Shown here: positions 1-10,046 of the stretch, in pieces
Numbering within the stretch: the first letter of the stretch is position 1
Layout: each line of letters opens with the position of its first letter
Assembly: GCF_002252675.1 (NCBI RefSeq)
Contig: NZ_NQKY01000004.1
Coordinates: 1-64,000, forward strand
Direction: 5' to 3'
DNA: 64,000 nt
Source: Synechococcus sp. BO 8801
Lineage (GTDB): Bacteria; Cyanobacteriota; Cyanobacteriia; PCC-6307; Cyanobiaceae
Translations under genes and position numbers: made by a program
Notes under the pieces: generated by a model
Told to the model about the DNA's origin: nothing
Databases searched by the model: none
The model's input: only the letters and a program-made list of their open reading frames with translations

Positions 1-480
1 CGGGCCCCACGGGCGGCCCGCTCCAGCCCGGCGACCCGGCAGCCGCGCCGGACCACCGCCAAGGCCGCCGCTCCGGCCAGCCAGCGCTCCAGCGCCTCCA
101 GCTCCAGCCGCCGCGGCAGCGGCGGCGCCGGCACCCCCCCCCCCCAGACCCCCACTCCCCGTACCCCCTCCATGGCCCCCACCATCCACGGCATCGCCCT
201 CGGTCTGATCGAAACCCGGGGCCTGGTGCCGGCGATCGAGGCGGCGGACGCCATGACCAAGGCCGCGGAAGTCACCCTGATCGCCCGCGAGTTCGTCGGC
301 GGCGGCTACGTCACCGTGATGGTCCGCGGTGAGACCGGCGCCGTGAACGCCGCCGTGCGGGCCGGCGCCGATGCCTGCGAGCGGGTCGGCGACGGCCTGG
401 TGGCGGCCCACATCATCGCCCGTCCCCACAGCGAGGTGGAGCCGGCCCTGGCAGCCTCCGGCGTCGGCCGCAGGGGCTGA
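1..480 (+). CDS. csoS1E: Carboxysome shell protein, single BMC domain with N-terminal extension (CsoS1E-like), 5' end outside window
   Basis: The last 102 codons (from the ATG at 172) encode one bacterial microcompartment domain: GIALGLIETRGLVPAIEAAD opens the fold, and FVGGGYVTVMVRGETGAVNA plus AHIIARPH follow. Such proteins form the hexameric facets of the alpha-carboxysome. The same frame is open from base 1 with no stop, encoding a basic Arg/Ser/Thr/Pro/Ala-rich stretch, and no ribosome binding site precedes ATG 172. The gene therefore probably starts upstream and has a disordered basic N-terminus, as I recall for CsoS1E of Cyanobium-type carboxysomes. It lies 5 bp before the ferritin-like gene. 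The BMC identity is firm; the CsoS1E assignment is inferred from the extension and the cluster. Confidence 0.75.
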   Translation, partial: RAPRAARSSPATRQPRRTTAKAAAPASQRSSASSSSRRGSGGAGTPPPQTPTPRTPSMAPTIHGIALGLIETRGLVPAIEAADAMTKAAEVTLIAREFVGGGYVTVMVRGETGAVNAAVRAGADACERVGDGLVAAHIIARPHSEVEPALAASGVGRRG

Positions 481-485
481 TCCCC

Positions 486-953
486 ATGGACGCCGCCCAT
501 CCGCGCGTCCTCGGCTACCTGGGCCGCGCGTTGAGTCTGGAGCTGTCCGCCGTGCAGCAGTACATGACCCAGGCCTCCCTCGTGGAGCTCTGGGGCGACA
601 CCAGTGCCGCCGAACGGTTCCGCCAGGAAACCGTGGAGGAGATGCGGCACGCCGAACGGCTGGTGCAGCGCATGCTGCAGCTGGGGGTGGCCCCCGCCGC
701 CTCCCAGCTGCGGCCGGTCGCCCACGCCGCCGACCTGGAGGGTCTGCTGCGGCTGAATGCGGTGCTCGAAGAGGACCTGATCCAGCACTACGGCGAAGCG
801 ATGCGCTTCTGCCTGCTGATCGGCGATGGCAACAATGCGTCCTTCTTCCGTGCCCTGCGGGACGAGGAACAGCAGCATGGGGAAGATCTGGCCGCCTGGA
901 TCGGCAGCCTTGCCACCGTCCCGTCCAGGGCCCTGCAACGGGCCACCTTCTGA
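486..953 (+). CDS. Carboxysome-associated ferritin-like (bacterioferritin-type) diiron protein
   Basis: A 155-residue four-helix ferritin-like protein. Diiron ligand pattern: E19 in the first helix (SLELSAVQQY), E52/H55 in EEMRHAE, Glu in NAVLEEDLIQHY and Glu/His in DEEQQHGE. Bacterioferritin homologues are a recurrent but poorly understood member of alpha-carboxysome operons, as in Halothiobacillus. Iron storage, redox buffering or shell-linked iron chemistry are possible; the sequence does not choose. The gene follows the shell protein by 5 bp and precedes the NDH genes, so it is probably in the carboxysome transcript. Family call firm, role unknown. Confidence 0.82.
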   Translation: MDAAHPRVLGYLGRALSLELSAVQQYMTQASLVELWGDTSAAERFRQETVEEMRHAERLVQRMLQLGVAPAASQLRPVAHAADLEGLLRLNAVLEEDLIQHYGEAMRFCLLIGDGNNASFFRALRDEEQQHGEDLAAWIGSLATVPSRALQRATF

Positions 954-967
954 GGTCCCTCCTCCCC

Positions 968-2812
968 TTGCCGGACACCCTTCCCCTGTCGATCCAGCTC
1001 AGCTGGCTGATTCCCCTTTACGGGTTCAGCGGCATGCTGCTGTCGCTGCCCTGGGCGGCGGGCTGGATCAAGCGCAACGGCCCCCGTCCGGCCGCCTACC
1101 TGAATCTCCTGGTCACCCTGCTGGCGGTGCTGCACGGCAGCCTGGTGCTGCGCGCCGTGCTGGCCCTCGGTCCCCAGCACCTCGACATCGCCTGGTTCTC
1201 GGCGGCCGATCTGGATCTGCGCATCGGCTTCGATCTGTCCCTCACCAACCTGGCGGCCCTGGAGCTGGTGACCGGCCTGAGCCTGGTGGGGCAGGTGTTC
1301 GCCCTCGGCTACCTCGATAAGGAGTGGTCCCTGGCCCGCTTCTATGCCCTGGTGGGCTTCTTCGAAGGGGCCATGGCCGGGGTGGTGCTGAGCAGCAACC
1401 TGTTCATGAGCTATTTCCTGCTGGAGATGCTCACGCTCTCCACCTATCTGCTGGTGGGCTTCTGGTACGCCCAGCCCCTGGTGGTGACCGCCGCCCGCGA
1501 TGCCTTCCTCACCAAGCGGGTGGGGGACGTGCTGCTCCTGATGGGGGTGGTGACCCTGTCGGCCTGGGCCGGATCGCTGGAGTTCAACGATCTCTACGCC
1601 TGGTCGGCCAACGAGACCCTGCCGGCCCTGGGGGCCACCCTGCTGGGCCTGGCCCTGATCGCCGGCCCGATGGGCAAGTGTGCCCAGTTCCCGATGCACC
1701 TCTGGCTGGATGAGGCGATGGAGGGTCCGAATCCGGCCTCGATCCTGCGCAATTCGGTGGTGGTGACCTGCGGCGCCGTGGTGCTCCTCAAGGTGATGCC
1801 GCTGCTGCTGATCTCCCCGGTGGCCATCGACGTGCTGCTGGCGGTGGGCACCATCAGTGCCCTCGGCGGCGCCCTGGTGGCCATCTCCCAGGTCGACCTC
1901 AAGCGGGCCTGCTCCTACTCCACCACCTCCTATCTGGGCCTGGTGTTCATCGCCATCGCCCTGCAGCAGCCCTTCATCGCCCTGCTGCTGCTCTTCTCCC
2001 ACGCCCTGGCCAAGGCCGTGCTGTTCATGAGCGTCGGCAGCGTCATCGCCACCACCAACTGCCAGGACCTCACCGAACTGGGGGGCCTCGGCTCCCGCAT
2101 GCCCGCCACCACCACCGGCTTCCTGGTGGGGGCCGCGGGCCTCACCGGCCTGCTTCCCCTCGGCTGCTTCTGGAGCTTCGGCCTGATGGTGGAGGGTCTG
2201 GGCTCCCGGGCCCCGTTCTTCGCCGCCGTGGTGCTGCTCACCAACGCCCTGACGGCCCTCAACCTCACCCGGGTCTACCGCCAGGTGTTCGTGGGTGCCC
2301 CCCACCCCAAGACCCGGCGGACGCCGGAGGTCAACTGGCTGATGGCCCTGCCCATGGTCACCGTCGCGGTGCTGGTGCTGGTGACGCCCTTCGTCATGGC
2401 CCGCATCGACCGGGTTCCAGGCATCGGCGCCTTCTCGAGCGGCACCGCCCTGGCCCTGGTGGGCAGCGGCCTGGCCGGGCTGCTGGTCGGCAGCCTGGTC
2501 CCCCTGGACACCTTCTGGTCCCGCTCCGTGCTGCGGCCCCTGCGGGTCCTGCAGGACCTGCTGGCCTTCGACTTCTACACCGACCGCATCTACCGGGCCA
2601 CGATCGTGGCCTTCGTGGCCGGCCTGGCCCGGATCACCAACGGCTTCGACCAGCTGGTGGTCAACGGCATGGTCAACCGCATCGCCGCCGTCTCGATGGG
2701 CTCGGCCGAGAGTCTCAAGCTGGGGGTGAGCGGCCGGCTGCAGACCTACGTCTTCACGGTGGTGGCCGCGATCGTGCTGCTGGTCGGCAGCCTCTCCTGG
2801 CTCGGGGGCTGA
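968..2812 (+). CDS. ndhF4: NDH-1 subunit NdhF, CO2-uptake type (NdhF4/NdhF3 class)
   Basis: Polytopic antiporter-like NuoL/NdhF homologue of about 614 residues, the distal proton-pumping subunit of a specialised NDH-1 complex in the thylakoid or plasma membrane. The stretch GKCAQFPMHLWLDEAMEGPN is typical of the CO2-uptake NdhF3/NdhF4 class, as is the linkage to ndhD and chpX. No ATG lies near the natural N-terminus. I place the start at TTG 968, giving LPDTLPLSIQLSWLIPLYGF, with GAGG 12 bp upstream; CTG 986 or ATG 1034 are alternatives. I favour type 4 (low affinity, constitutive) because marine alpha-cyanobacteria are known to carry NDH-1_4 beside the carboxysome genes, but type 3 cannot be excluded by eye. 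Confidence 0.85.
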   Translation: MPDTLPLSIQLSWLIPLYGFSGMLLSLPWAAGWIKRNGPRPAAYLNLLVTLLAVLHGSLVLRAVLALGPQHLDIAWFSAADLDLRIGFDLSLTNLAALELVTGLSLVGQVFALGYLDKEWSLARFYALVGFFEGAMAGVVLSSNLFMSYFLLEMLTLSTYLLVGFWYAQPLVVTAARDAFLTKRVGDVLLLMGVVTLSAWAGSLEFNDLYAWSANETLPALGATLLGLALIAGPMGKCAQFPMHLWLDEAMEGPNPASILRNSVVVTCGAVVLLKVMPLLLISPVAIDVLLAVGTISALGGALVAISQVDLKRACSYSTTSYLGLVFIAIALQQPFIALLLLFSHALAKAVLFMSVGSVIATTNCQDLTELGGLGSRMPATTTGFLVGAAGLTGLLPLGCFWSFGLMVEGLGSRAPFFAAVVLLTNALTALNLTRVYRQVFVGAPHPKTRRTPEVNWLMALPMVTVAVLVLVTPFVMARIDRVPGIGAFSSGTALALVGSGLAGLLVGSLVPLDTFWSRSVLRPLRVLQDLLAFDFYTDRIYRATIVAFVAGLARITNGFDQLVVNGMVNRIAAVSMGSAESLKLGVSGRLQTYVFTVVAAIVLLVGSLSWLGG

Positions 2813-2819
2813 TCGGACG

Positions 2820-4352
2820 ATGCTGAGCGCCCTGCTGCTGATTCCCTTCTTCGGCGCCCTCGGCCTGCTCTGCTGGCCGGGGGAACTGGCCACCGAGCGC
2901 ATCCGCCGCGCCGCCCTGGCCCTGCTGGGCCTGCAGCTGCTCTGGAGCCTGCGGGTGCTGCTGGCCTTCGACCCCGGCCAGGCGGGCCTGCAGCTGCAGG
3001 AGTCCTTCGCCTGGGTCGACAGCATCGGCCTCGACTACCGCCTGGGCGTCGATGGCCTGGCCATGCCCCTGGTGCTCGTCAACGCCGCCCTCACCCTGGT
3101 GTCGGGGATCTGCACCCGCGACCTCAGCCAGCGCCCCCGGCTCTACTTCGCCCTGTTGCTGACGATCAGCGGGGCCGTCAACGGGGCGTTCCTTTCCGAG
3201 AACCTGCTGCTGTTCTTCCTCTTCTATGAGCTGGAGCTGATTCCCCTCTGGCTGCTGATCTCCATCTGGGGCGGCGCCAACCGGGGCTACGCCGCCACCA
3301 AGTTCCTGATCTTCACGGCCGTCTCCGGGGTGCTGATCCTGGGGGCCTTCCTCGGCCTCTCCCTGTTCACCGGCCAGGCTGATTTCGGCATCCACCCCGT
3401 CACCACCGCCCAGCTGGGCATGGGCACCCAGCTGGCGCTGCTGGGGGCGCTGCTGATCGGCTTCGCCATCAAGATTCCCCTGGTGCCGTTCCACACCTGG
3501 CTGCCCGACGCCCACACCGAGGCCTCCACGCCGGTGTCGGTGCTGCTGGCGGGCGTGCTGCTGAAACTGGGCACCTACGGCCTGCTGCGCTTCTGCCTGG
3601 GGATGTTCCCTGAGGCCTGGGCCCTGCTCGCCCCCTGGCTGGCGGGCTGGGCGGCGGTATCGGTGCTGTACGGCTCCCTGGCGGCCATCGCCCAGCGGGA
3701 CATGAAGCGGATGGTGGCCTACAGCTCGGTGGGCCACATGGGCTACATCCTGCTGGCGGCGGCGGCGGCCACCCCGGTCAGCATGCTGGGGGCCGTCTTC
3801 CAGATGGTCAGCCACGGGCTGATCTCCGCCCTGCTGTTCCTGCTGGTGGGCATCGTCTACCGCAAGACCCGCACCCGGGACCTGGAGGTGCTGCGCGGCC
3901 TGCTCAACCCCGAGCGGGGCCTGCCCTTCACCGGCACCCTGATGATCCTGGGGGTGATGGCCAGCGCCGGCATGCCCGGCATGGCGGGCTTCATCTCCGA
4001 ATTCCTGGTGTTCCGCGGCAGCCTGGCCGCCTTCCCGGTGGCCACCCTGCTCTGCATGGTGGGCTCCGGTCTGACGGCGGTGTACTTCCTGCTGCTCGTC
4101 AACCGGGCCTTCTTCGGCCGCCTGGCGGTGACCCCCCCGAGCGGCGATCCGGTGGCGGACTCCCGCCTGGAGGTGCGACTGCCGGCGGTGGCCCTGCGGG
4201 AGACCCTGCCCGCCCTGGCCCTGGCCAGCGGCGTGGTGGCCCTGGGGGTGCTGCCCTTCGGCCTGGGCCGGCTCAGCGAACAGGCCACCACCGCCATGGC
4301 CCAGCTGCCGGCGCTGGTGGCGGCCCTCCAGGGCGGAGGTCTGGTGTCATGA
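2820..4352 (+). CDS. ndhD4: NDH-1 subunit NdhD, CO2-uptake type (NdhD4/NdhD3 class)
   Basis: A 510-residue NuoM/NdhD-type membrane subunit. Conserved antiporter features include the lysine-bearing KIPLVPFHTWLPDAHTEAST segment, LLKLGTYGLLRF, and YSSVGHMGYILL in the later helices. It begins 7 bp after ndhF and its stop overlaps the chpX start in an ATGA arrangement, so the two are translationally coupled. With NdhF and ChpX it forms the distal arm of the NDH-1 form that turns CO2 into bicarbonate using electron-transfer energy. Type 4 versus type 3 is inferred from context. Confidence 0.88.
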   Translation: MLSALLLIPFFGALGLLCWPGELATERIRRAALALLGLQLLWSLRVLLAFDPGQAGLQLQESFAWVDSIGLDYRLGVDGLAMPLVLVNAALTLVSGICTRDLSQRPRLYFALLLTISGAVNGAFLSENLLLFFLFYELELIPLWLLISIWGGANRGYAATKFLIFTAVSGVLILGAFLGLSLFTGQADFGIHPVTTAQLGMGTQLALLGALLIGFAIKIPLVPFHTWLPDAHTEASTPVSVLLAGVLLKLGTYGLLRFCLGMFPEAWALLAPWLAGWAAVSVLYGSLAAIAQRDMKRMVAYSSVGHMGYILLAAAAATPVSMLGAVFQMVSHGLISALLFLLVGIVYRKTRTRDLEVLRGLLNPERGLPFTGTLMILGVMASAGMPGMAGFISEFLVFRGSLAAFPVATLLCMVGSGLTAVYFLLLVNRAFFGRLAVTPPSGDPVADSRLEVRLPAVALRETLPALALASGVVALGVLPFGLGRLSEQATTAMAQLPALVAALQGGGLVS

Positions 4353-5509
4353 GACCGATCCCCCGCTCCCCCAAACCGCCCCTCACCTACGCCGGGGGCC
4401 GCCCCAGCAGCGGCGATCTGGTGGAGACCCTGCTGGCCGGACAGACCCTGCTGGCGGAGTCCCCCGATCACCTGGCCCAGGTGGTGGACGTGCTGGAGAG
4501 CTACGGCGAGGTGCTGGATGCCTACAGCATCAATCTCATCTACCAGGCCGAGAAGCAGTTCCTGAACCCCTTCCCGGTGTTCCGCTTCCTCGACGGCGAC
4601 CTCAGCCCGGCGAAGATCTGGCGCCACCTGCTGCACGACCGGATCAACTTCGAATACGCCGAGTACTGCCAGAAGGCGATGCTCTGGCACGGCACCGGCG
4701 GCCTCGACGCCTATCTCGACAGCGAAGCGTTCGCGGCCAACTGCGCCGCCATCGTCGCCCGCAAAACCCGCCGCGATCCCCTGCTGGCGGCGCTCAACCC
4801 GCTGTTCCCCCAGTTCCTCACGGAACTGATCCGCTCGGCCGCCACCACCCATGCCCTGGGCCAGTTCTGGCGGGTGATGAGCGATCTGTTCCTGGATCTG
4901 GCCCGGGCCGAGCGGGACGGGCGCGTCGACTCGATCGCCGCGGTGGTGACGTTCATCAAGGAGGGCCTGGTGGCGGCGGCCGGGGCGCCGATCACCTATG
5001 CGGTGGAGATCGGCGGCACCTCCTTCTGGGTGCTTCCCCCCGAGGCCGGTCTCACCTTCCTGGGGGATGTGGCCGTGCCCTACGTGGAGGCGGTGTTCCT
5101 GCGCGGCACCCCGTTCCTGGGCACGGTGTCCTTCAACGCCCAGGCCCAGCAGATCTCCCCCGACCAGGCCAAATTCATGTACGGCGCCCTCTACGCCGAC
5201 CCGCTGCCCACCATGGGCTCGGGCATCCCCCCCAGCCTGCTGATGCAGGACATGTACCGCCACCTCCCCGAACGGCTGCGCAACCGCTACCTGAGCGGCA
5301 TCCGCGGCGACGGGGACATGCGGGTGAAGATCTGCATGAGTTTCCAGAAGGCGATGTTCTGCGTCACCAACGCGGCCATCGCCGGCACCTTCCCCCACCC
5401 GCTCACGACCCAGGCGCCGGTGGAACAGGCCGCCAACCGCGCCCACGCCGCCGCCTGGGCCGCCCGCCTCTGCGTGGCCCGCACCGACTGCCTCGACGAT
5501 CCGGGCTGA
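4349..5509 (+). CDS. chpX: CO2 hydration protein ChpX/CupB (NDH-1 CO2-uptake accessory subunit)
   Basis: A 386-residue soluble protein overlapping the end of ndhD by 4 bp (ATGA). This family (ChpX/CupB and its paralogue ChpY/CupA) docks on the distal end of NdhF/NdhD and carries a zinc-dependent, carbonic-anhydrase-like CO2 hydration activity. A His-Arg pair spaced five residues apart (H93 and R98 in WRHLLHDRIN) resembles the His/Arg pair I recall at the CupA active centre; that equivalence is my inference. No signal peptide or membrane segment. Position directly after ndhF-ndhD supports the call; ChpX rather than ChpY is inferred from the carboxysome linkage. Confidence 0.82.
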   Translation: MRPIPRSPKPPLTYAGGRPSSGDLVETLLAGQTLLAESPDHLAQVVDVLESYGEVLDAYSINLIYQAEKQFLNPFPVFRFLDGDLSPAKIWRHLLHDRINFEYAEYCQKAMLWHGTGGLDAYLDSEAFAANCAAIVARKTRRDPLLAALNPLFPQFLTELIRSAATTHALGQFWRVMSDLFLDLARAERDGRVDSIAAVVTFIKEGLVAAAGAPITYAVEIGGTSFWVLPPEAGLTFLGDVAVPYVEAVFLRGTPFLGTVSFNAQAQQISPDQAKFMYGALYADPLPTMGSGIPPSLLMQDMYRHLPERLRNRYLSGIRGDGDMRVKICMSFQKAMFCVTNAAIAGTFPHPLTTQAPVEQAANRAHAAAWAARLCVARTDCLDDPG

Positions 5510-5524
5510 TCTAGGGTCGGACCC

Positions 5525-5770
5525 ATGGATCAGCCCTGGACCCGTCGGCCACGACCCGATCGGCTCGAGCGCCGCATCGAGTTCGACGACTACGAAAGCA
5601 CCCGCGTCTTCCTGGAGCGCCTGAACGGGCTCTCGGAGCAGGAGGGCCGCTTCCCCGACATCAGCTTCGGGCGCACCTACGTGAACCTCACCGTCCGCGC
5701 CGAAGCCGACGAGGACCCCATCGGCGAGCCGGAGGAAACCTTCGCGAAGGCCATCGATGGTCTCCTCTGA
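5525..5770 (+). CDS. acRAF: Alpha-carboxysome Rubisco assembly factor (acRAF, pterin dehydratase-like)
   Basis: An 81-residue protein of the pterin-4a-carbinolamine dehydratase fold family, with [36 protein letters not shown] and a terminal helix [10 protein letters not shown]. The true dehydratase His-His active-site signature is not visible. Degenerate versions of this fold next to carboxysome genes are known as acRAF, a chaperone promoting form IA Rubisco assembly. Its 3' end overlaps cbbX by 14 bp, linking assembly and repair of the enzyme. Short length makes the family call less certain than for its neighbours, but context agrees. Confidence 0.72.
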   Translation: MDQPWTRRPRPDRLERRIEFDDYESTRVFLERLNGLSEQEGRFPDISFGRTYVNLTVRAEADEDPIGEPEETFAKAIDGLL

Positions 5771-6725
5771 GGGCGCCGCGTCCGACGGGGAGGACGGCTC
5801 CTCGCCTCTGGAGTCGACGCTGGTGGATCTGCGGGCGGCCTATGACGCCGCCGGCATCAAGGAGGTGCTCGACCAGCTCGACCGGGAACTGATCGGTCTG
5901 CGGCCGGTGAAGGCCAGGATCCGGGAGATCGCCGCCCTGCTGGTGATCAACCGGGCCCGCACCCAGGTGGGCCTCGACACGGCGCCCCCCAGCCTGCACA
6001 TGTCGTTCACCGGCCGGCCCGGCACCGGCAAGACGACGGTGGCGGCGCGGATGTCGAAGATCCTGCACGGGCTCGGCTATGTGCGCAAGGGCCATGTGGT
6101 GACGGCCACCCGCGACGATCTGGTGGGCCAGTACATCGGCCACACCGCCCCCAAGACCCGGGAGATGCTCAAGAAGGCGATGGGCGGCGTGCTGTTCATC
6201 GACGAGGCCTACTACCTCTACCGGCCGGAGAACGAGCGGGACTACGGCGCCGAGGCGATCGAGATCCTGCTGCAGGTGATGGAGAACAACCGCAACGACC
6301 TGGTGGTGATCTTCGCCGGCTACAAGGAGCGGATGGACGTCTTCTACCAGAGCAATCCGGGCCTCTCCTCGCGGGTGGCCAACCACATCGACTTCCCCGA
6401 CTACACCGCCAGCGAGCTCCTGGCGATCGCCCAGCTGATCCTGGCGGCGGAGAACTACCGCTTCAGCCCCGAGGCCGCCGCCGCCTTCGCCGAGTACATC
6501 CAGCGCCGCATGCAGCTGCCCTTCTTCGCCAATGCCCGCTCGATCCGCAACGCCATCGACCGCTCCCGCATGCGCCAGGCCAACCGCCTGTTCAGCGGCA
6601 TGGGCCGGGCCCTGACCAAGACCGACCTGATGACGATCGAGGCCGAGGACATCACCGCCAGCCGGGTGTTCCACGGGGAAGTGGAAGGGCTGGATCCGGC
6701 CCGGCCCCTCACCGGCGCGGGCTGA
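5757..6725 (+). CDS. cbbX: Rubisco activase CbbX (AAA+ ATPase)
   Basis: A 322-residue AAA+ protein with Walker [10 protein letters not shown] at residues 86-94, Walker B VLFIDE at 145-150 and a pore-loop region around [13 protein letters not shown]. CbbX is the red-type activase that removes inhibitory sugar phosphates from Rubisco by pulling on the large-subunit C-terminus. In alpha-cyanobacteria, which have form IA Rubisco, the gene is carboxysome-linked and its role is less well defined. The ATG at 5757 lies inside the end of acRAF; an alternative start further in cannot be excluded since the first 25 residues are low complexity. Last gene of the plus-strand cluster; dnaA converges 3 bp after it. 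Confidence 0.9.
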   Translation: MVSSEGAASDGEDGSSPLESTLVDLRAAYDAAGIKEVLDQLDRELIGLRPVKARIREIAALLVINRARTQVGLDTAPPSLHMSFTGRPGTGKTTVAARMSKILHGLGYVRKGHVVTATRDDLVGQYIGHTAPKTREMLKKAMGGVLFIDEAYYLYRPENERDYGAEAIEILLQVMENNRNDLVVIFAGYKERMDVFYQSNPGLSSRVANHIDFPDYTASELLAIAQLILAAENYRFSPEAAAAFAEYIQRRMQLPFFANARSIRNAIDRSRMRQANRLFSGMGRALTKTDLMTIEAEDITASRVFHGEVEGLDPARPLTGAG

Positions 6726-6728
6726 GCC

Positions 6729-8165
<1,437 letters not shown>

Positions 8166-8256
8166 CAGGAGCCCACGACGCGATTGCCGAATATAGACAT
8201 CCCCGGCCCGGAGGTTCGTCTTTAATGAATCCTTCAGCGCCGACCGCCCACCTCCG
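8166..8256. promoter_or_regulatory. Divergent promoter region between dnaA and the HtrA gene
   Basis: A 91-bp spacer between divergent starts, clearly more AT-rich than its surroundings in two patches. On the minus strand GTCTATATT (8190-8198) could serve as a -10 for dnaA. On the plus strand TTTAAT (8221-8226) could serve as a -10 for the protease gene. No convincing -35 partners; assignment is by position and composition only. Confidence 0.4.
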
Positions 8257-9384
8257 ATGGTCCAGCCCCGTTTCCTGTCACGCCTCACCCTGCTGGCGGC
8301 CACGGCAGGCCTGCTGACCTCCTGCACCGGCACCCGTCTGGCCCTGCCGGGGGTGCGCCAGCCCGAGCAGCCCCCGATCAGTGATGCCTCTCCGGCGCCG
8401 ACGCTGCAGCCCAGCAGCTCGGTGATCGTCGATGCCGTCGAGAAGGCCGGTCCGGCGGTCGTGCGCATCGACACTGTCAAGCGCACCGTGAACCCCCTCG
8501 GGGGGATCTTCGGCCGCGGTCCGGCGATCCAGCAGCAGCAGGGCCAGGGATCGGGCTTCATCACCCGCTCCGACGGGGTGCTGCTCACCAACGCCCACGT
8601 GGTCGAGGGCGCCAGCGAGGTGAGCGTCACCCTCCCCGACGGCCGCAGCTTCACCGGCAAGGTGCTGGGGGCCGACCCCCTCACCGACGTGGCGGTCGTG
8701 AAGGTGGTGGCCTCCAAGCTGCCGGTCGCCACCCTGGGCGACTCCAACAAGGTGCGGCCGGGGGAATGGGCGATCGCCATCGGCAACCCCCTGGGCCTCG
8801 ACAACACGGTCACGGCCGGGATCATCAGCGCCATCCAGCGCACCAACGCCGTCGGTGAGGGCCAGCGCGTGCCCTACATCCAGACCGATGCGGCCGTGAA
8901 CCCCGGCAACAGCGGCGGTCCCCTGATCAACGACCGGGGCCAGGTGATCGGCATCAACACCGCCATCCGCCAGGCGCCGGGGGCCGGCCTGAGCTTCGCG
9001 ATCCCGATCAACACGGCCCGCCAGATCGCCGCCCAGATCCTCGAGCGCGGCTACGCCAGCCACCCCTACATCGGCGTGCGCCTGCAGGCCCTGACGCCCC
9101 AGCTGGCCAAGGAGATCAACGCCACCACCAACGAGTGCCGCCTGCCGGAGGTGAACGGCGTGGTGGTGGTCGAGGTGATGGACAACAGCCCGGCGGCCCG
9201 GGGCGGCCTCAAGCCCTGCGACCTGATCGAGAAGGTGGGCGACAAGGCGGTGAAGAACGCCTCGGAGGTGCAGCTGGCCGTCGACCGGGGCAGGGTGGGC
9301 GAGCCGCTGACGATCACCGTGCAGCGCAACGGCTCCCGGCAGAACCTCACCGTTCGTCCCGCCGAACTGCCGCGCGAGGGTTGA
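8257..9384 (+). CDS. HtrA/Deg-type serine protease, predicted lipoprotein
   Basis: A 375-residue trypsin-like protease with one C-terminal PDZ domain. Catalytic triad: H114 (NAHVVEG), D144 ([11 protein letters not shown]) and S219 ([11 protein letters not shown]). The N-terminus has a hydrophobic stretch ending in a lipobox-like LTSC near residue 23, so it is probably exported and lipid-anchored. The PDZ part spans about residues 265-370. Members degrade or refold damaged exported and photosynthetic proteins. HhoA, HhoB or HtrA orthology cannot be assigned by eye. The following glycosyltransferase gene may start at the TTG overlapping its stop. Confidence 0.9.
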   Translation: MVQPRFLSRLTLLAATAGLLTSCTGTRLALPGVRQPEQPPISDASPAPTLQPSSSVIVDAVEKAGPAVVRIDTVKRTVNPLGGIFGRGPAIQQQQGQGSGFITRSDGVLLTNAHVVEGASEVSVTLPDGRSFTGKVLGADPLTDVAVVKVVASKLPVATLGDSNKVRPGEWAIAIGNPLGLDNTVTAGIISAIQRTNAVGEGQRVPYIQTDAAVNPGNSGGPLINDRGQVIGINTAIRQAPGAGLSFAIPINTARQIAAQILERGYASHPYIGVRLQALTPQLAKEINATTNECRLPEVNGVVVVEVMDNSPAARGGLKPCDLIEKVGDKAVKNASEVQLAVDRGRVGEPLTITVQRNGSRQNLTVRPAELPREG

Positions 9385-10046
9385 GACCGCCGAACGGCCG
9401 GGGGACCGGGCCGCCCCAGCTGGTGATGCTGGCCCGCTGGCCGGCGCCGGGTCGCTGCAAGAGCCGTCTCGTCCCCGGCGTGGGGACGGGGCGGGCGGCC
9501 GCGATCCAGGCCCGCCTCACCCAGCACGGGCTGGCCGCCGCGGCCGAAGCCCGCCGGGGAATGGCCGCGGCCGACTGCGATGGACGCCCCGGGGCCGGGC
9601 TGCGGCTGGTGCTGGCGACCAGTGGTCTGGGCCCCGGGGCCGCGGGCCGCTGGGGGCGCCGGCTCGGTGTCGACCGGGTGGTGGACCAGGGACCGGGCAG
9701 CCTCGGCCTGCGGATGCAGCGCCAGATGCGGCGCGGCTGGCGGGAGGGGGCCGCCGCGGTGGTGCTGATCGGCAGCGACCTGCCGGAGCTGGCGGCCGAC
9801 GACCTGCTGGCCGCATTCCAGGCGCTCGAGCACAGCGACCTGGTGCTGGGTCCCGCCGGCGACGGGGGCTACTGGCTGATCGGCCGGCGCCGGGCGACGC
9901 CCCAGGTGTTCAGCGGCATCGACTGGGGCAGCGACCGGGTGCTGGAGGAGACCCTGCAGCTGGCCCATCGCTCGGGCCTGAGCACGGCCCTGCTGGCGGA
10001 GCGCCACGATCTCGACCGTCCCGCCGACCTGGACCGCTGGCGATGA
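9381..10046 (+). CDS. TIGR04282-type glycosyltransferase (DUF2064)
   Basis: About 220 residues of a nucleotidyl/glycosyltransferase-like fold. Features: LVMLARWPAPGRCKSRLVPG at the N-terminus, VVLIGSDLPELAADDLLAAF (UDP-sugar-type Asp region) and LVLGPAGDGGYWLIG. This family is nearly always paired with a family 2 glycosyltransferase, as here, where the stop overlaps the next start (ATGA at 10043). Substrate unknown. Start uncertain: TTG 9381 overlaps the protease stop and retains residues before the first strand; GTG 9423 or ATG 9426 would clip that strand. Confidence 0.75.
   Translation: MRPPNGRGTGPPQLVMLARWPAPGRCKSRLVPGVGTGRAAAIQARLTQHGLAAAAEARRGMAAADCDGRPGAGLRLVLATSGLGPGAAGRWGRRLGVDRVVDQGPGSLGLRMQRQMRRGWREGAAAVVLIGSDLPELAADDLLAAFQALEHSDLVLGPAGDGGYWLIGRRRATPQVFSGIDWGSDRVLEETLQLAHRSGLSTALLAERHDLDRPADLDRWR

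Noticed and set aside
371-967. N-terminal extension of ndhF over the ferritin-like gene
   Set aside because: Off-frame shadow of two real genes; the NdhF family begins near 968.
8166-8846. N-terminal extension of dnaA
   Set aside because: Overlaps the HtrA protease gene antisense and has no DnaA features.
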